Shown here: piece after piece, positions 1 to 6,774 of the stretch | How positions within the stretch are numbered: position 1 is the stretch's first letter | Layout of the letters: every line of letters starts with the position of its first letter | Assembly (NCBI GenBank): GCA_008017145.1 | Contig: SSGY01000093.1 | Span: 1 to 6,774, forward strand | Length of the DNA: 6,774 nucleotides | DNA from: Neisseriales bacterium | GTDB lineage: Bacteria > Pseudomonadota > Gammaproteobacteria > Burkholderiales > UBA11063 | Reading direction: 5' to 3' | Made by a program: the position numbers and the translations under genes | Notes under the pieces: generated by a model | What the model saw: only the letters and a program-made list of their open reading frames with translations | The model's database searches: none | Told to the model about the DNA's origin: nothing

Positions 1-83
1 CTATATCCCACAAAGTTTATTAACTAAAGTTGAATTAACCATTCCTGAGCTAATTACCTACTAATCAGCGCAACTTAAAACGC
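1..83. other. unassigned sequence downstream of tRNA-Ala
   Basis: AT-rich edge sequence following the tRNA 3' end on the minus strand. I see no second tRNA, no convincing terminator hairpin and no open frame of useful length; the neighbouring gene lies outside the window. Confidence 0.5.
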
Positions 84-159
84 TGGTGGAGCCATGCGGA
101 ATCGAACCGCAGACCTCTACAATGCCATTGTAGCGCTCTACCAACTGAGCTATGACCCC
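84..159 (-). tRNA. tRNA-Ala, anticodon GGC
   Basis: The minus strand folds into a complete 76-nt tRNA with an encoded CCA end. The acceptor stem is GGGGTCA paired with TGGCTCC and includes the G3-U70 wobble pair that is the identity element for alanyl-tRNA synthetase. The D arm contains AGCTCAGTTGGTAGAGC. The anticodon stem is CTACA/TGTAG around a 7-nt loop ATGGCAT, so the anticodon is GGC, which reads GCC and GCU alanine codons. The T arm carries GGTTCGAATCC and the discriminator base is A73. The gene has its own promoter close upstream. No intron or mismatch in the conserved positions is visible. Confidence 0.97.
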
Positions 160-280
160 AGCATCCTCATTATTTTAGCATGACAATTTGTTAAAGTAAA
201 GATTTCTAGCGTAATTATTAACCATTGTACAATAATAGAGTCGCCTTTTACCCACGCGCGAGATCGTAATTTTAACAAAA
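160..280. other. intergenic region between hemL and tRNA-Ala
   Basis: This 121-base gap lies downstream of the hemL stop and upstream of the co-directional tRNA gene. Apart from the tRNA promoter it holds a 10-bp perfect palindrome ATTGTACAAT (224-233). I see no GC-rich hairpin with a T-run that would be a convincing intrinsic terminator for the helicase-hemL operon, and no open frame worth calling. Confidence 0.5.
172..200 (-). promoter_or_regulatory. sigma70-type promoter of the tRNA-Ala gene
   Basis: Reading the minus strand, a -35-like TTTACT (195-200, 4 of 6 consensus bases) is followed after exactly 17 bases by a -10-like TAAAAT (172-177, 5 of 6). The predicted start of transcription near 165 would leave a leader of about 6 bases before the mature tRNA 5' end at 159. 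The assignment rests on the spacing and position; no experiment supports it here. Confidence 0.6.
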
Positions 281-1558
281 CTAAGCTAAAGCAGCAAAAG
301 CTCGTTTAGCACTCGCCAGCGTTTGTTCTAATGCCTGCGCATCATGTTTAATACACACAAACCCAGCTTCAAACATACTTGGTGCTAAAAACACACCATC
401 CGCCAACATCAAATGAAAGAAGTGTTTAAAACGTTCTTGATTAGCTGCTTTAACCTCTTCAAAGCTTTTTGGCACCTCAGCACTGAAATAAAACCCAAAC
501 ATTCCACCAATATTATCACTACAAAATTCAATCCCAGCCTCATGTGCTAAAAGATTCAAATTGCTTACTAATTCACGAGTATTTGTACTTAATTCATCAT
601 AAAAGCCCACGCGTTGAATAATCTCTAAGTTTGCCAAACCTGCAGTTACCGCAATTGGATTACCGGATAAAGTACCAGCTTGATAAACGCTACCAAGAGG
701 GGCTAAAGCATCCATTATTTCACGTTTCCCACCAAAACCAGCTAGAGGCATTCCTCCACCAATAACTTTGCCTAGCGTAGTTAAATCTGGTTTAATTCCT
801 AAAACTTCCTGCGCACAACCCAAACCAACTCTAAACCCCGTCATAACTTCATCAAAGATTAACACGCTACCATGAGCGCTACATAAACTACGCATAGTAG
901 TCATAAATTCAGCGCTTGGTCGTACCAAATTCATATTTCCCGCAAAAGGCTCAACGATAACCGCAGCTATTTCATTAGGATATAATTTAAAAGCTTCATT
1001 TAATGCAGCTACGTCATTGTACTCCAAAACTAAAGTATGGCGTACCGCCTCTTCTGGGATTCCGGCACTACTTGGATTGCCAAAGGTTTGTAAGCCTGAT
1101 CCAGCTTTAATCAACAAGCAATCACTGTGCCCATGATAACAGCCGTTAAATTTGATAATGTATTTTTTATTAGTATAGCCACGTGCCAGACGAATTGCTG
1201 ACATTACCGCTTCCGTACCAGAGCTTACTAAACGAAATTTTTCAATACTTGGTAGTAACTGCGTGATTTGTTTAGCAAATTCGACCTCAAGCTCAGTTGG
1301 TGTACCATACGAAAAACCATTATGCAACGCAGCGGTCACACGATCAATTACTTCTTCATTAGCGTGCCCAACAATATTAGCACCCCATGAGCAAACATAA
1401 TCAACATATTGCTTGCCATCGCTATCAAAGAGATAGCAATCTTTGGCACGTGCGGTGAAAAAGGGTGTGCCACCAACTGAGTTAAATGAACGTACGGGTG
1501 AATTAACGCCACCAGGAATATATTGTAATGCTTGATTAAAAATTTGTTGTTGATTCAT
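281..1558 (-). CDS. hemL: glutamate-1-semialdehyde 2,1-aminomutase
   Basis: A PLP-dependent class-III aminotransferase-fold enzyme. It converts glutamate-1-semialdehyde to 5-aminolevulinate, the last step of the C5 route to heme and other tetrapyrroles, in the cytoplasm after GltX and HemA. The 425-residue product matches the usual HemL length. Visible signatures are [10 protein letters not shown] (16-25), the phosphate-binding SSGTEA (112-117), YHGHSD (141-146), FDEVMTGFR (235-243) with the cofactor-contacting Asp236, [11 protein letters not shown] (262-272) with the Schiff-base Lys264, and GTLSGNP (295-301). The start is the ATG at 1558, with an AAGG-type Shine-Dalgarno 5 bases upstream. 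It is the second gene of an operon, beginning 8 bases after the helicase stop, and ends in TAG. No key residue is missing. The motif set separates it from ornithine or acetylornithine aminotransferases, so the call is secure. Confidence 0.97.
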   Translation of the reverse strand: MNQQQIFNQALQYIPGGVNSPVRSFNSVGGTPFFTARAKDCYLFDSDGKQYVDYVCSWGANIVGHANEEVIDRVTAALHNGFSYGTPTELEVEFAKQITQLLPSIEKFRLVSSGTEAVMSAIRLARGYTNKKYIIKFNGCYHGHSDCLLIKAGSGLQTFGNPSSAGIPEEAVRHTLVLEYNDVAALNEAFKLYPNEIAAVIVEPFAGNMNLVRPSAEFMTTMRSLCSAHGSVLIFDEVMTGFRVGLGCAQEVLGIKPDLTTLGKVIGGGMPLAGFGGKREIMDALAPLGSVYQAGTLSGNPIAVTAGLANLEIIQRVGFYDELSTNTRELVSNLNLLAHEAGIEFCSDNIGGMFGFYFSAEVPKSFEEVKAANQERFKHFFHLMLADGVFLAPSMFEAGFVCIKHDAQALEQTLASAKRAFAALA

Positions 1559-1569
1559 ATTTACCTTTA
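1559..1569 (-). promoter_or_regulatory. hemL ribosome-binding site overlapping the helicase stop codon
   Basis: On the minus strand the helicase ends with TAA (1567-1569). The bases TAAAGG running from that stop form the hemL Shine-Dalgarno, with TAAAT (5 bases) before the hemL ATG. The gap between the genes is only 8 bases. A ribosome finishing the helicase would cover the hemL start site, which suggests translational coupling. Confidence 0.7.
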
Positions 1570-3774
1570 TGCCTTATCAATGTTTGCAATATTAAGATCT
1601 AATGTTTTTTTACCAATACCAATAAAGAAAATCTCGGCGGTCATCTTTTTACCATCGGCGTTTAAGCGCAAAATCTTTCCATTTCCAAATTTAGCATGGC
1701 GAATCATATCGCCTATTTTTACTGTCATATCTTTATCTTTTAATGCAATCCGTGAAGTTTTACTTTCAGGATTATCAATTTGATTGTCTAAATTACGCAT
1801 AGAATTAAAACTATAATCGCTTGGAGCTACATACTCGCTTAACTGACTATAACCAATCTTGCTAACTCCCGAAATATTTAAAATCAACTCCTCAGGAATT
1901 TCATTGACAAAACGCGAAATTGGCGCAGACAAACGTTTACCCCATAGCAAGCGACTACACGCTCTGAGCAGATATAATTTCTCACGCGCACGCGTCACTG
2001 CTACATACATTAAACGGCGCTCTTCTTCAATATCTCGTGCATTTTGTAAGGAATTATCATGCGGAAATAAACCATCTTCTAACCCAACCACAAATACGAC
2101 TTTAAATTCCAAACCTTTTGCAGAATGCACTGTCATTAATTGCACCGCTGATTCAAAATTTTGCGCCTGATTATCTATTGATTCAAGCACCGCATGAGCT
2201 AAAAACTCAACTAACGGATTAGTATTGTCTTCAGCAACAAAACCAGATACCGCGGTAACTAATTCATTCAGATTTTCAAGACGCTCTTCACCTTCTTTAC
2301 GGTCATTTTCAAAGTGCTCGCGAATCCCACTTACTTCAATCACATAACTAATTGTTTCTGCCAAATTTAGTACTTTACTTTCAATTTGCATTAAGCGAAT
2401 TAAATCAGTAAATTTACTCGCGGTAATCCTGCCCTTACCACCTAATAACTCAATTGCATCAAATAAAGAAATTTGATTCAAGGTAGCTAATTCTTGAATA
2501 TTCTCAATCGCTTTTGGACCGATTCCACGCGCTGGAAAATTAACTACTCGTAAAAAAGCCTCGTTATCATGAGGATTAATAATTAGTCGCAAATAGGCTA
2601 AAATTCGTTTAATTTCCTGACGATCAAAAAAGCGTAATCCACCATAAACTTTATAGGCTAATCCACGATTATAAAGATGTTGTTCAAATACCCTCGATTG
2701 AGCATTGGAACGATATAAAATTGCCATATCATGCAGCTCAACTCCATTATTATGCAAATTTTTAATTTCGTCAATTACAAAATAAGCTTCATCTTCTTCA
2801 GTATAACCTTCGTAGAGCCTGATTTTGTCAACATGAGTATTTTGCGTCCATAAGTTTTTACCCATCCGCTCACCGTTATTACCAATAATCGTATTTGCAG
2901 CCTGCAAAATAATTGGTGTAGAGCGGTAGTTTTGCTCTAACTTCAATGGCTCTGGAGCATTAAAGTCACGAATAAATGCTTGCATATTACTGACTTTGGC
3001 ACCACGAAATGAATAAATCGACTGATCATCATCACCAACAGCAAAAATAGAACCTTGCCGACCAACTAGTAGTTGCAACCATTTATATTGTAATTGATTG
3101 GTATCTTGAAATTCATCAACCAGAATATGCTTAAATTGATGTTGATAACGCTGCAAAATAGCATCGTGAGTAGCAAGCAATTCATAGCTTCGGAGTAATA
3201 GCTCGGTAAAATCGACTAAACCATCGCGATTACAAACTTCTTCATAAAGTTGATAGAGCTCGATCCAGTGTTTAGTTCGCAAGCCTTCTGGATTTAATTG
3301 TGATGCCCGTAACCCAAGCTCTTTTTGATGATTGATATAGTTTTGAATCTCACGCGGCGGGTAACGATCTTCATCTAAGCCCTTAAGTTTAATCAAGCGC
3401 TTAATCAGGCTTTGCTGTTCACCAGCATCAATTATTTGGAAACTAGCACTTAAACCTGCTTCCTGATAATGCAAACGCAAGATCCTTAATGCGATTGAAT
3501 GGAATGTTCCAATCCACATATATTTCGTATCAATTTCAAGTAATTTACCGACTCGCCCTAGCATCTCACGAGCGGCTTTGTTAGTAAATGTTACTGCCAA
3601 AATTTCACTGACACCCAAAAAACCATTGCGTACCAGCCACGCAATTCTAGTGGTTAAAACCTTAGTTTTACCACTCCCAGCACCCGCTAAGACTAATAGT
3701 GAACCGTCAGTATAGGTTACTGCCGTGTATTGCTCGGTATTCAATCCATCTAACAACGTAAGCGATTTATTCAT
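1567..3774 (-). CDS. uvrD: ATP-dependent DNA helicase II (UvrD/PcrA family)
   Basis: A superfamily-1A 3'-5' DNA helicase, acting in nucleotide excision and mismatch repair in the cytoplasm. From the chosen start (735 aa; E. coli UvrD is 720) the motifs appear in order: Walker A GAGSGKT (31-37, Lys36), motif Ia AVTFTNKAA (60-68), Walker B DEFQDTN (220-226), motif [17 protein letters not shown] (246-259), motif IV LEQNYRS (279-285), motif [11 protein letters not shown] (548-557) and motif [17 protein letters not shown] (583-597). The tail from about residue 687 contains IRHAKFGNG, typical of the UvrD/PcrA Tudor-like domain and absent from Rep, so UvrD is favoured over Rep. The ATG at 3774 is preferred because [12 protein letters not shown] aligns with the family N terminus, although its Shine-Dalgarno is weak. 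The in-frame ATG at 3795, with GGA 8 bases upstream, is a real alternative; a TTG at 3843 is unlikely. First gene of an operon with hemL. Confidence 0.95.
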   Translation of the reverse strand: MNKSLTLLDGLNTEQYTAVTYTDGSLLVLAGAGSGKTKVLTTRIAWLVRNGFLGVSEILAVTFTNKAAREMLGRVGKLLEIDTKYMWIGTFHSIALRILRLHYQEAGLSASFQIIDAGEQQSLIKRLIKLKGLDEDRYPPREIQNYINHQKELGLRASQLNPEGLRTKHWIELYQLYEEVCNRDGLVDFTELLLRSYELLATHDAILQRYQHQFKHILVDEFQDTNQLQYKWLQLLVGRQGSIFAVGDDDQSIYSFRGAKVSNMQAFIRDFNAPEPLKLEQNYRSTPIILQAANTIIGNNGERMGKNLWTQNTHVDKIRLYEGYTEEDEAYFVIDEIKNLHNNGVELHDMAILYRSNAQSRVFEQHLYNRGLAYKVYGGLRFFDRQEIKRILAYLRLIINPHDNEAFLRVVNFPARGIGPKAIENIQELATLNQISLFDAIELLGGKGRITASKFTDLIRLMQIESKVLNLAETISYVIEVSGIREHFENDRKEGEERLENLNELVTAVSGFVAEDNTNPLVEFLAHAVLESIDNQAQNFESAVQLMTVHSAKGLEFKVVFVVGLEDGLFPHDNSLQNARDIEEERRLMYVAVTRAREKLYLLRACSRLLWGKRLSAPISRFVNEIPEELILNISGVSKIGYSQLSEYVAPSDYSFNSMRNLDNQIDNPESKTSRIALKDKDMTVKIGDMIRHAKFGNGKILRLNADGKKMTAEIFFIGIGKKTLDLNIANIDKA

Positions 3775-3871
3775 ATGTTTGTCTTTAATAGCCATAAAAT
3801 TTATCCATATTTTAACACAAGAACAAACAAAGCATGAAATCAAGTCCGTTTATTGCACTGCATATATCTAT

Positions 3872-3892
3872 TTTTAACAAATCTTGTTAAAA
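3872..3892. repeat. 9-bp inverted repeat, candidate operator
   Basis: TTTTAACAA (3872-3880) and TTGTTAAAA (3884-3892) are perfect reverse complements separated by ATC, giving a compact 21-bp dyad between two divergent genes. The TTGTTA inside each arm can serve as a -35 element. On the plus strand it lies 17 bases before GATAAA (3907-3912), and on the minus strand 17 bases before TGCAAT. A dimeric regulator bound here could affect both directions. It does not match the TyrR, TrpR, LexA or Fur consensus. AT-rich DNA produces such dyads by chance more often than average DNA does. Confidence 0.45.
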
Positions 3893-3912
3893 TCTCCGAC
3901 TATAGAGATAAA
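3884..3912 (+). promoter_or_regulatory. candidate promoter of the aromatic amino-acid permease
   Basis: TTGTTA (3884-3889) and GATAAA (3907-3912) are separated by 17 bases, each matching the sigma70 consensus at 4 of 6 positions. The predicted start near 3919 would give a leader of about 27 bases that includes the strong Shine-Dalgarno. The hexamers are weak, so this is a best guess among AT-rich alternatives such as TAAAAT at 3922-3927, which lies too close to the Shine-Dalgarno. Confidence 0.35.
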
Positions 3913-3930
3913 CTGTAAACATAAAATATT

Positions 3931-3937
3931 AGAGGAG
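3931..3937 (+). promoter_or_regulatory. strong Shine-Dalgarno that fixes a TTG start
   Basis: AGAGGAG (3931-3937) is the best ribosome-binding sequence in the window and sits 8 bases before the TTG at 3946. The first in-frame ATG is 12 codons further on, inside the first membrane segment, and has no comparable signal. This site decides the permease start. Confidence 0.8.
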
Positions 3938-3945
3938 ATTGTATT

Positions 3946-5133
3946 TTGGAGAATTTTAAAAAATTACTGTTATCATCATTTATGGTAGCAGGTGCTGCAA
4001 TTGGCTCAGGTGTGCTGGCATTACCAATTTTGGCAGCTGGTCCCGGTCTAATCAATACTTTTATTTTCATTGTTTTAACGTTTATCATGGCATACTTAAT
4101 GGCAGTTGCAAGTATTGACGTTTATGCACGATATGATGATCACAACGTTAATGCAGCAACTCTTGCGGTAGATTTCTTTGGTCTAAAGGGCTATTGGATC
4201 ACCACTATCTTAAATGTGCTATCAATGGGTTCTCTTGCCGCTGCTTATGTTAATGCTGGCGGTGATTTATTAGTAAAAACAGTATTACCACTGGTACACA
4301 TTGATCTTTCACCACAAATTGGTATGATAGTCTTCTTTGTGGTATTTATGCCAGCGTTTACAGTCGGATTAGGTTTAATTAGTCGCTTAAACGGTGTAAT
4401 ATTTACAACCAAATTTATTTGCCTGATCTCTGGAATTATTTTAGGTTTAAAATTAATTAATGGCAGTATCTTTGAATTTATTCCATCAGGGGTAAAATAC
4501 TTAGGTGCTGGTGCTTCAACCATGTTTTGTATTTGGATGATGCACATGGTTTTACCTCTGGTTTTGAAAATAAATGATTGGAATCCTGCAAAAGCTAAAA
4601 AAGCTGTATTGGTTGGAATGATAATCCCTGCATTAGCATATGTTGGTTGGATGATGTTGATATTTTCGCTAGTTTCTCGTCAAGAATTCTTACATCTTGA
4701 AACTATTGGAGACATCATGCACTATGCGCTAAATCGTCCAGGAGTTCCAACTACGATTTCAACCCTAGTAGGAATCTTTGCTGCAATTACAGTATTAACC
4801 GCATTTCTGTCAATTGGCTTTGCTCTCGTTGCATTTGTAATTGATGCACTAAAATGGCAAGAAACAGCTAAAACTCGTTTCATAGCTACTTTAATTTCGT
4901 TTGTTCTACCTGTAATAGTTGCATTACTATTTCCTAAAGCATTTGTTATTATTTATCAACAGTCAAATATGTTTCAAATTGCTGCGGCATTAATCCCTGT
5001 CGCTGCTGCATATGTTTACAACAAACGACATAACCTTAGTTCTAAGCTGCCACTTATTATGCTAATACTTGGATCTTTGATAATTTTATCGCAAATTTTA
5101 GACGATTTATCAATATTTCCAACCTTCCATTAA
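3946..5133 (+). CDS. aromatic amino-acid permease, HAAAP family (Trp/Tyr permease type)
   Basis: An inner-membrane proton-coupled amino-acid symporter of the hydroxy/aromatic amino acid permease family (TyrP, Mtr and TnaB relatives). The 395-residue product and about 11 hydrophobic segments fit the family's usual 400-415 residues and 11 helices. The segments lie roughly at 7-31, 35-58, 84-108, 124-145, 150-171, 188-208, 219-242, 269-299, 311-335, 341-358 and 367-385. The N-terminal GAAIGSGVLALPILAAGPG (16-34) is the family's unwound-helix signature. Translation starts at TTG, supported by AGAGGAG 8 bases upstream. It is transcribed alone, divergent from uvrD, and its stop is followed directly by a terminator hairpin. 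Tryptophan or tyrosine is the likely substrate, but the sequence does not separate these, and serine/threonine-type HAAAP members are a less likely alternative. No gene symbol is assigned for that reason. Confidence 0.88.
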   Translation: MENFKKLLLSSFMVAGAAIGSGVLALPILAAGPGLINTFIFIVLTFIMAYLMAVASIDVYARYDDHNVNAATLAVDFFGLKGYWITTILNVLSMGSLAAAYVNAGGDLLVKTVLPLVHIDLSPQIGMIVFFVVFMPAFTVGLGLISRLNGVIFTTKFICLISGIILGLKLINGSIFEFIPSGVKYLGAGASTMFCIWMMHMVLPLVLKINDWNPAKAKKAVLVGMIIPALAYVGWMMLIFSLVSRQEFLHLETIGDIMHYALNRPGVPTTISTLVGIFAAITVLTAFLSIGFALVAFVIDALKWQETAKTRFIATLISFVLPVIVALLFPKAFVIIYQQSNMFQIAAALIPVAAAYVYNKRHNLSSKLPLIMLILGSLIILSQILDDLSIFPTFH

Positions 5134-5174
5134 AAAATTAAAAGAGACTCTATATAAGAGTCTCTTTTAATTTT
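5134..5174. terminator. bidirectional intrinsic terminator
   Basis: Starting at the base after the permease stop, an 18-base arm (5134-5151) is the exact reverse complement of 5157-5174, with a 5-base loop ATATA. The core of the stem is AGAGACTCT, flanked by an A-tract on one side and TTTTAATTTT on the other. Either transcript therefore ends in a stable stem followed by a U-rich run. It sits between two convergent genes, ending 30 bases before the transglycosylase stop, and can terminate both. Confidence 0.92.
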
Positions 5175-5204
5175 CCACATACGAAATAAACACTACCAAA
5201 GAAA

Positions 5205-5879
5205 TTAATTCACCGAAGAATAATCTACATATTTTACCTGACCATTTTTGGCAATAGTCATTACTGCTGCAGGTTGCCAATAACGATTATATGCATTAAA
5301 AACCAGATTAGGATAATCAGGTTTACCTCGACTACCATTATAGCGCCCTAACGCATAAAATGTATCGCCATGCTCTAATTGCATATAATGGCGCAAAATA
5401 GTACAACCAAAACGAATATTGGTTTGCACATTTAATAGATCTTGATCATAAGCACCAATTTGCCTAACCCAGAACGGCATGACCTGCATTATGCCTTGCG
5501 CACCAGCACTAGAAATTGCATATTTATTAAAACGACTCTCAACAGTAATTACACTTAAAACTAATTGCGGGTCTAGTCCAGCACGAATGGACTCATACTG
5601 AATAGTAACCAATAAACGGTTACGCATAAAATCATCTTGCACCAAAGGATTTTTAGGCGCAACTTTCTTTAAGCGATTGGACATATCACTAAGCCACGCA
5701 TCGGCCTTTTCTTGATTAGAAAAAACCAAATGTGGCTGAATAGGATTAATTATGGAAGAATGTAATGATGCTTGTACATCAGCAGAGAGCTTTTCCTCTT
5801 GCTGATTACCTGCATAAACTACAGTGCTAAATAATACAGCACTGCACCCAAGCAACACTCTAAATTCTAACATTATCAT
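5205..5879 (-). CDS. lytic transglycosylase, SLT domain, secreted
   Basis: A periplasmic murein-cleaving enzyme that cuts the MurNAc-GlcNAc bond to leave 1,6-anhydro-MurNAc ends, as known for the SLT/goose-lysozyme-like fold. The 224-residue precursor begins with a signal peptide (hydrophobic 6-22, probable cleavage after VYA at residue 23). It has no lipobox where cleavage is expected, so the mature protein is probably soluble. The catalytic domain covers about 85-205: VITVESRF with the catalytic Glu114, GAQGIMQVMP (126-135), NIRFGCTILRHYM (154-166) and ALGRYNGS (176-183). The start ATG at 5879 has a poor Shine-Dalgarno; an in-frame ATG two codons later is equally possible. It follows the APC permease gene by 16 bases and is probably co-transcribed with it. 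The family is certain from the motifs; the particular subfamily name (MltC, EmtA, Slt-like) is not. Confidence 0.93.
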   Translation of the reverse strand: MIMLEFRVLLGCSAVLFSTVVYAGNQQEEKLSADVQASLHSSIINPIQPHLVFSNQEKADAWLSDMSNRLKKVAPKNPLVQDDFMRNRLLVTIQYESIRAGLDPQLVLSVITVESRFNKYAISSAGAQGIMQVMPFWVRQIGAYDQDLLNVQTNIRFGCTILRHYMQLEHGDTFYALGRYNGSRGKPDYPNLVFNAYNRYWQPAAVMTIAKNGQVKYVDYSSVN

Positions 5880-5895
5880 TAAACAGCTACTTTAC

Positions 5896-6774
5896 TTAAA
5901 TCTTCATTGGTAAAATAACCATTTGCATGCCACGCAAATGAAGTTGGCGCTGAATCAGATTTACCGTATTATTATGCAACAATCGAGTCCACCAACTTTC
6001 ATCAACGAAAACTAGTTTACCGCCAAAAAATACGCAGTCAGGATAATCAATTTGAATTTGCTCAGATAATTTAATTAGCTCATCTAAGCCATTTACTCCA
6101 TAACTGAAATAGCCAGAAGAAGGTAAATCATGCATAGTACAGAAGTAACGGTAACCTTCAATAATTCGATTGAGATCCTGACGATATTTTTTCTTGAAAA
6201 CCTCCTCATTAGCAAATGCTTCAGAATCAATTTCACCAGAAGTAATAAATACAAAGTTTTTGAAGACACCAGGGAACATCCTCTGAACCCATAATAAGGT
6301 ATGCAAACCAGCTCCATAATGTTTGGTTACAAAAAAGACAGCTGTTTTTAGCTCATTATTTTCAACTGGTATTAAGTTTGCACTATCCAAATCAGTGTAT
6401 TTAAAATGTGAAGCAAAAAGGTGGTCAGCATCTTTAAGCTGTGCACCAACTTCACGATAATGCTTACGAATAAGAAAGCATACACCAATAGTACAAGCTG
6501 TAATAACAACCGTTAACCAGCCACCTTCGGTAAATTTTTCAACTGTAGTAACAACTAAAATCGATGCACAAACCACGAAACCGACTACTGCAACAATAAA
6601 TTTACGCCACCAAATAGGTTTCTCTTTACGTACACGTAGCCAATAAACACATAAACCAAGTAGTGAGAGCGAAAAAGTCAGAAATACATTGATACTATAA
6701 AGAACTACTAGAGTTGAAACCCTGCCTCGCGCCCAAAGTAAAATAATGATTGCAGCGATACCCGAGATTAAAAC
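5896..6774 (-). CDS. APC-superfamily permease with soluble C-terminal domain, partial (N terminus outside window)
   Basis: The frame is open without a stop from 6774 to the TAA at 5896-5898, giving the last 292 residues of a larger protein. The GTG at 6576 is an internal valine codon, not the start, because the frame upstream encodes membrane helices. In the fragment, hydrophobic segments lie near 1-15, 21-46, 58-78 and 86-102. They include LVVLYSINVFLTFSLS (22-37) and KFTEGGW (80-86), which I recognise from the large amino-acid/cation APC permeases (about 600-650 aa). A cytoplasmic domain follows (103-292) with HYGAGLHTLLWVQRMFPGVF (152-171), VFFGGKLVF (248-256) and a terminal VILPMKI. The substrate cannot be told: amino acids are likely, but potassium is possible, since KimA-like relatives share the architecture. 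First of a probable two-gene unit with the lytic transglycosylase 16 bases downstream. Confidence 0.85.
   Translation of the reverse strand, partial: VLISGIAAIIILLWARGRVSTLVVLYSINVFLTFSLSLLGLCVYWLRVRKEKPIWWRKFIVAVVGFVVCASILVVTTVEKFTEGGWLTVVITACTIGVCFLIRKHYREVGAQLKDADHLFASHFKYTDLDSANLIPVENNELKTAVFFVTKHYGAGLHTLLWVQRMFPGVFKNFVFITSGEIDSEAFANEEVFKKKYRQDLNRIIEGYRYFCTMHDLPSSGYFSYGVNGLDELIKLSEQIQIDYPDCVFFGGKLVFVDESWWTRLLHNNTVNLIQRQLHLRGMQMVILPMKI

Larger units (their letters stand above)
3775..3945. other. divergent intergenic regulatory region (uvrD / permease)
   Basis: This 171-base AT-rich region separates two genes transcribed away from each other, so promoters for both must lie in it or very close. 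It contains the inverted repeat at 3872-3892 and the plus-strand Shine-Dalgarno at 3931-3937. A candidate extended -10 for the helicase, TGtTAAAAT, lies on the minus strand (3809-3817) but lacks a good -35 partner. No LexA-type CTGT-N8-ACAG box is present, although E. coli uvrD is SOS-regulated. Confidence 0.6.

Noticed and set aside
1..83. AGCTCAGGAATGG-like stretch on the minus strand resembling a tRNA D arm
   Set aside because: The D stem does not close and no acceptor, anticodon or T arm follows within the available sequence.
84..159. tRNA-Ala as an integration (att) site of a mobile element
   Set aside because: No duplicate of the tRNA 3' end, no integrase and no phage-like gene occur in the window.
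1532..1783. Plus-strand open frame of 83 codons opposite the helicase 3' end and hemL 5' end
   Set aside because: It lies antisense to two strongly supported genes, has no good ribosome-binding site and shows no recognisable domain.
1859..2170. Plus-strand open frame of 103 codons inside the helicase gene
   Set aside because: Wholly antisense to helicase motifs V and VI; its composition looks like a reversed coding frame.
3914..3919. TGTAAA resembling a TyrR half-site before the aromatic permease
   Set aside because: The second half TTTACA is absent at the expected 6-base spacing, and a single hexamer is not informative in AT-rich DNA.
3841..3930. Possible LexA (SOS) box upstream of uvrD
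   Set aside because: CTG-containing stretches at 3858 and 3913 lack the matching ACAG half at the required spacing.
3900..4088. Minus-strand open frame covering the permease start and promoter
   Set aside because: Antisense to the permease N terminus and its Shine-Dalgarno; no family resemblance.
4245..4547. Minus-strand open frame of 100 codons within the permease
   Set aside because: Antisense shadow of membrane-helix codons; no ribosome-binding site or known motif.
6093..6317. Minus-strand open frame of 74 codons in another frame of the APC permease C-terminal domain
   Set aside because: Overlaps a frame with clear protein-family similarity that runs open to the window edge.

Overview
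The window is an ordinary chromosomal stretch of an AT-rich bacterium, most likely a proteobacterium. The evidence for this is a UvrD-type helicase with the proteobacterial C-terminal segment, a HemL of the C5 tetrapyrrole route (425 aa), a tRNA-Ala with an encoded CCA end, and a periplasmic lytic transglycosylase. The transglycosylase resembles betaproteobacterial relatives as I remember them. A low-GC betaproteobacterium, perhaps of the Neisseriales, is therefore my best guess, but this is inference and no species can be named from the sequence alone.

Layout, left to right. Positions 1-83 hold nothing I can assign. A tRNA-Ala(GGC) gene lies on the minus strand at 84-159 with its own recognisable promoter (172-200). 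Then comes a minus-strand two-gene operon: a UvrD/PcrA-like DNA helicase (1567-3774) followed after 8 bases by hemL (281-1558). The hemL ribosome-binding site overlaps the helicase stop codon. A 171-base divergent intergenic region (3775-3945) contains a 9-bp inverted repeat with a 3-base spacer, AT-rich promoter-like elements facing both ways, and a strong Shine-Dalgarno sequence. That Shine-Dalgarno serves a TTG-started aromatic amino-acid permease of the HAAAP family on the plus strand (3946-5133).

The permease is separated from the next, convergent, minus-strand genes by a perfect 18-bp-stem hairpin (5134-5174) that can terminate transcription in both directions. The right end is a minus-strand pair: a large APC-superfamily permease whose N-terminal part lies outside the window (5896-6774, open to the edge), then a signal-peptide-bearing SLT-domain lytic transglycosylase (5205-5879), 16 bases apart.

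Functionally the genes are housekeeping: translation (tRNA-Ala), DNA repair (UvrD), heme precursor synthesis (HemL), amino-acid uptake (two unrelated permease families) and cell-wall turnover. I see no mobile element, CRISPR array, phage gene or defence system, and no sign of an undescribed multi-gene system. The points worth a second look are regulatory: the inverted repeat between the divergent genes, the helicase-hemL coupling, the bidirectional terminator, and the soluble C-terminal domain of the truncated APC permease.
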